Shown here: piece by piece, positions 6,813 to 8,990 of the stretch
How the letters are laid out: every line of letters begins with the position of its first letter
How positions within the stretch are numbered: the first letter of the stretch is position 1
Assembly: GCA_012267605.1 (NCBI GenBank)
Contig: JAAXGF010000065.1
Coordinates: 1-8,990, forward strand
Origin: Alphaproteobacteria bacterium
GTDB taxonomy: Bacteria > Pseudomonadota > Alphaproteobacteria > JAAXGF01
Direction: 5' to 3'
DNA length: 8,990 nt
Notes under the pieces: generated by a model
The model's input: the letters and a program-made list of their open reading frames with translations, nothing else
What the model was told of the DNA's origin: nothing
Database searches by the model: none
Position numbers and translations under genes: made by a program

Positions 6813-7739
6813 GTGTCCCGCGTATCCGATCGACGCAATCGATGGGTCATGACCGTCCAACATCAGTCCACTACAGCCCTTAACGTATTTGATCGATCAA
6901 CGGTTCGCCGCCGCCGCGACCGGGCCGCGCCGGGGTTAGATGCCCATGATTTTCTTCTGCGCGCAGTAGCGGACAACCTTGCCGAGCGGTTGACCGACGT
7001 TCGGCGACGCTTTGCCAACGTTCTCGATATTGGACGGCGAGGGCTCGAACCGGTGTTGGCGTCCCACCCGGGGATCGTTTCGGTAGTGATCGTAGACTTG
7101 GGGATGGTAGCGTTTCAGCCAGGACAGAGGTCATTCACCAGTCCTAGTGTCGTGGCTGACGAGGAGCATCTTCCCTTCGCCGATCGGTGTTTTGACCTGG
7201 TCATAAGCTTGTTGAGCCTTCATTCGGTCAATGATCTTCCTGGTGCACTCATTCAGATTCGCCGAATCTTACGTCCTGACGGTCTGTTTTTGGGGGCTTT
7301 GTTCGGAGGCGAGACGTTGTGCGAGCTGCGTATGGCTTTAGCCGCTGCCGAAAGTGCCGAGGAGGGTGGTGTCAGTCCACGCGTCGCTCCTTTCCTTGAT
7401 GTCCGCGACGCCGGCGCGCTCCTGCAGCGGGCTGGGTTCGCCCTTCCGGTAGCCGATTCCGATACGCTGACGGTGAAATATGATGACGCTTTCGCGCTCA
7501 TGCGCGACCTGCGCGGTATGGGCGAGTCAAACAGCCTGTCCGAGCGCCGCCGGACATTTAGTCGTCGTGCCACCTTGTTCAATACGGCAGCCGACTATCA
7601 TAAGCGATTCGCCGACAGGGAGGGACGGGTACCGGCTACTTTCCAGATTCTGACCATGACAGCCTGGGCGCCCCATGATAGCCAACCTAGGCCTCTTGCC
7701 AGGGGCAGTGCCAACGCGAGGCTGGGGGATGCGCTCTAG
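6813..7739 (+). CDS. SAM-methyltransferase-fold protein, NDUFAF5-like (complex I assembly factor family)
   Basis: The 308-residue product has the class I methyltransferase fold and the signatures of the BioC-like/NDUFAF5 group: 'FDRSTVRRRRDRAA' (26-39), 'ADEEHLPFADRCFDLVISLLSLHSVNDLPGAL' segment (115-146), 'LRPDGLFLGALFGGETL.ELR', 'GGVSPRVAPF.DVRDAGALLQRAGFALPVAD', 'DLRGMGESNSL' and 'GRVPATFQI....WAP'. Human NDUFAF5 hydroxylates an arginine of the complex I subunit NDUFS7 (NuoB in bacteria). A comparable role here is inferred. Motif I reads VLDIGRRGL (70-78), lacking the usual G-x-G glycine pattern, so SAM binding may be altered. Start choice is uncertain: GTG 6813 has only G-rich sequence touching it, while ATG 6849 (residue 13) begins closer to the conserved region. 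Neither has a good ribosome-binding site. It follows the protease and faces the Sel1 gene tail to tail. Confidence 0.82.
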   Translation: MSRVSDRRNRWVMTVQHQSTTALNVFDRSTVRRRRDRAAPGLDAHDFLLRAVADNLAERLTDVRRRFANVLDIGRRGLEPVLASHPGIVSVVIVDLGMVAFQPGQRSFTSPSVVADEEHLPFADRCFDLVISLLSLHSVNDLPGALIQIRRILRPDGLFLGALFGGETLCELRMALAAAESAEEGGVSPRVAPFLDVRDAGALLQRAGFALPVADSDTLTVKYDDAFALMRDLRGMGESNSLSERRRTFSRRATLFNTAADYHKRFADREGRVPATFQILTMTAWAPHDSQPRPLARGSANARLGDAL

Positions 7740-7880
7740 CGCGAAATGGGGATCCAGGGAATTGTCAGCGATGGAGTTTGCGTCGGTAAGAGGGGCGGAC
7801 ACGTTACGGTCCACGATGCGTTATCTGGATCTTCTGGTTCGCTTGCAGTGAATATTCAAACTAGCAAATCTTGGTTGTTA

Positions 7881-8489
7881 TCATTTTTCTGGTGACCATT
7901 CTTTGGCCAACTTTATGGCCTCTTCGATCTCCTCGGGAGTCATAAGTTTCGAAAGATAACGCATAGAATCAAGCGCTACATCGCGCAAGTCACCGGGCTG
8001 CAGCAGGTTCGCCGCAACCTTAAACCATTTGTATGCTTCGACGTTGTCCTTAGGAACGCCTTCGCCTTCGTGATAAATGGTACCTAGGACCATCAATGCC
8101 TTGAAATGGCCATTGTTGGCTGCCCGGTGGAACCATCGCGCTGCTTCCTCGACGTCGATGTTGACCCCGTCTCCCCGACCGTACATGACACCAAGGTTGT
8201 GTTGTGCGCCAGGATGTCCCTGCCTTGCGGCGTTGCGGTACCATTGAATCGCGATAAGACTGTCTTGGGGCACGCCCTGGCCTTTGTGGTGCATGATCGC
8301 GAGATTGTACTGAGCGGCCGCATTACCTTGGCGCGCGAGCGATTCGAATTCTGGTAGGGCCGCCTTGAAATCGCCTCGCATATAGGCGTCCAGTCCCTCC
8401 TGAAAATCTGCCGAATTGGCTTCTGAACCCAATATGATTGTCGCTGCGAGCGCGACCGTCCTCATCACCGTTGTTCGTCTGCGTGCCAC
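7881..8489 (-). CDS. Secreted Sel1-like repeat protein
   Basis: I place the start at GTG 8489, because AAAGGGA at 8501-8495 lies five bases before it. This gives 202 residues with a clean signal peptide: basic MARRRTTVMR, hydrophobic TVALAATIILG, and a likely cleavage between residues 24 and 27 (SEANSA). The frame itself opens further upstream to an ATG at 8570, which would add 27 residues without a hydrophobic start. After a helix pair at about 28-55 come three Sel1 repeats, at roughly 56-91, 92-127 and 128-163, each with the 'A.(Y/H)NLG..Y..G.GV..D...A..W...AA..G' pattern. A helical tail with MTPEEIEEAIKLAKEW ends the protein. Sel1 repeats form solenoids that bind other proteins. The partner is unknown, and the location is probably periplasmic. 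Confidence 0.85.
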   Translation of the reverse strand: MARRRTTVMRTVALAATIILGSEANSADFQEGLDAYMRGDFKAALPEFESLARQGNAAAQYNLAIMHHKGQGVPQDSLIAIQWYRNAARQGHPGAQHNLGVMYGRGDGVNIDVEEAARWFHRAANNGHFKALMVLGTIYHEGEGVPKDNVEAYKWFKVAANLLQPGDLRDVALDSMRYLSKLMTPEEIEEAIKLAKEWSPEK

Positions 8490-8577
8490 CTGTATCCCTT
8501 TCGTTCCCATTCCATTACCCGCGCATAAATTTGGTCCATATTCTCTCTCAGCTCTTCTCGCGATTACCAATTTGATT

Positions 8578-8604
8578 GCGATTCGGTCCTAAATCGCGAA
8601 TCGC
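8578..8604. repeat. 8-bp perfect inverted repeat upstream of the Sel1 gene
   Basis: GCGATTCG (8578-8585) and CGAATCGC (8597-8604) are perfect inverted copies around 11 bases. The site is 74 bp upstream of the proposed Sel1 gene start, so it may be an operator near the promoter or a leader hairpin. The arms are 19 bp apart centre to centre, not an exact multiple of the helix turn. Confidence 0.4.
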
Positions 8605-8615
8605 CGTATGGGCAT

Positions 8616-8666
8616 AAAAAAACGGCGTGAATAACCGCAATTTAACGAAATTCTGCAATGGTTATT
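8616..8666 (-). terminator. Minus-strand stem-loop followed by T7
   Basis: On the minus strand AATAACC (8666-8660) pairs with GGTTATT (8636-8630). Inside, GC/GC and an AATTT/AAATT pair extend the stem after small bulges, giving about 14 pairs capped by a 4-nt loop. Seven bases later comes a run of seven T (8622-8616). The stem is A/T-rich and the gap before the T-run is longer than in standard intrinsic terminators, so it could instead be a leader structure of the Sel1 transcript. Confidence 0.3.
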
Positions 8667-8837
8667 AGATAATTTGTGATGGCGGTCACTTCGAGCCGGC
8701 GGGTGAATGAGTAGGTTGTCGCTAGACGCAGGGGAGATGGCGGTTTGGGCATGGATGCGGGGACCCAAGATGCTTACTTTAAAATGTCAGCCCTAAAATG
8801 CTGGCCTGAGCGATGAATTCGGGTTATATGATAAACT

Positions 8838-8990
8838 CTAGCCCGACTTCCGCAACTCGGCACGCGTTTCGGCTAATGTGACGATTTTCCGGCCCGGAAA
8901 GTGGCGGATTTCCGGGCTTTGCTTCTCCAGAACGGCGTGTAGTGCCGACCTACCCCCTTGATCTGGCTGGCAAAGCACCGGACGCTTTGC
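8838..8990 (-). CDS. Partial protein of unknown function, C-terminal 50 residues
   Basis: A minus-strand frame is open from the right edge to TAG at 8840-8838, giving 50 residues with no internal stop. The visible text includes RSALHAVLEKQSPEIRHFPG and then RKIVTLAETRAELRKSG. Its composition, with alternating charged and hydrophobic residues and an amphipathic C-terminal helix, looks like a real protein tail, and codon use resembles the neighbouring genes. I do not recognise a family. The two forward frames tested here are broken by stops within about 36 codons. A strong hairpin sequence lies inside the frame (8892-8917). Being a short edge fragment, it may still be chance. Confidence 0.4.
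   Translation of the reverse strand, partial: AKRPVLCQPDQGGRSALHAVLEKQSPEIRHFPGRKIVTLAETRAELRKSG
8892..8917. other. 9-bp perfect inverted repeat near the right edge
   Basis: GCCCGGAAA (8892-8900) and TTTCCGGGC (8909-8917) form a perfect 9-bp stem with an 8-nt loop. On the plus strand it is followed by TTTGCTTCT, a poor T-tract. It overlaps a second palindrome TTTCCGG/CCGGAAA (8887-8900 region). It looks like a terminator stem, but it falls inside the candidate minus-strand gene, so one of the two readings may be wrong. Confidence 0.4.

Larger units (their letters stand above)
8490..8837. other. Intergenic region rich in inverted repeats
   Basis: This stretch lies between the Sel1 gene and the partial gene at the right edge, both minus strand, so it should hold the end of one transcript and the promoter of the other. 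I see two separate long inverted repeats (8578-8604 and 8630-8666), listed on their own, and an A7 run at 8616-8622 (T7 on the minus strand). The heptamer TAAAATG occurs twice 14 bp apart (8780-8786 and 8794-8800), and a 4-bp stem CAGC/GCTG (8788-8803) lies over it. No convincing -35/-10 pair was found on either strand. A 21-codon frame at 8751-8816 (+) lacks support. Confidence 0.5.

Noticed and set aside
7849..7858. The 10-bp palindrome TGAATATTCA between the convergent genes as a terminator or operator
   Set aside because: It has no loop or T-tract, and short AT-rich palindromes occur by chance.
8751..8816. A 21-codon plus-strand mini-gene
   Set aside because: No well-placed ribosome-binding site and no hydrophobic or conserved character.

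Overview
The window looks like chromosomal DNA from an alphaproteobacterium, possibly Rhodospirillales-like. This is inferred from gene order and protein character: the end of aroA, then cmk, rpsA, a short sppA, ihfB and lapA run in one direction, which is a conserved alphaproteobacterial block. Coding DNA is moderately GC-rich with mixed third positions. No rRNA, tRNA, CRISPR array, insertion sequence or phage gene was seen.

Positions 1-4567 (+ strand) are housekeeping. The aroA stop overlaps the TTG start of cmk. A 278-bp gap before rpsA holds a good sigma-70-like promoter, a stem-loop, and a second hairpin followed by a T-run, so rpsA probably has its own promoter and a structured leader. 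rpsA encodes six S1 domains plus an unusually long acidic tail. sppA, ihfB and lapA follow closely enough to be co-transcribed. Together they cover aromatic and pyrimidine nucleotide metabolism, translation, membrane proteolysis, DNA bending and envelope homeostasis.

Positions 4568-6254 are accessory. Where many alphaproteobacteria have pyrF/trpF after lapA, this window has one gene joining a TerD-like domain, a proline-rich linker and a TerB domain. It is followed on the minus strand by a 40-codon candidate membrane mini-protein and then by an AT-rich intergenic stretch.

Positions 6255-7739 (+) hold two closely spaced genes: a membrane-anchored retropepsin-like aspartic protease and a class I methyltransferase-fold protein resembling NDUFAF5, the complex I assembly factor.

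Positions 7740-8990 hold a minus-strand Sel1-repeat secreted protein and, upstream of it, an intergenic region dense in inverted repeats. A probable 3' gene fragment, also minus strand, runs off the right edge.

The most unusual items are the TerD-TerB fusion, whose TerD half seems to lack the usual acidic metal loop, the mini-protein beside it, and the structured rpsA leader. No completely new system is claimed.
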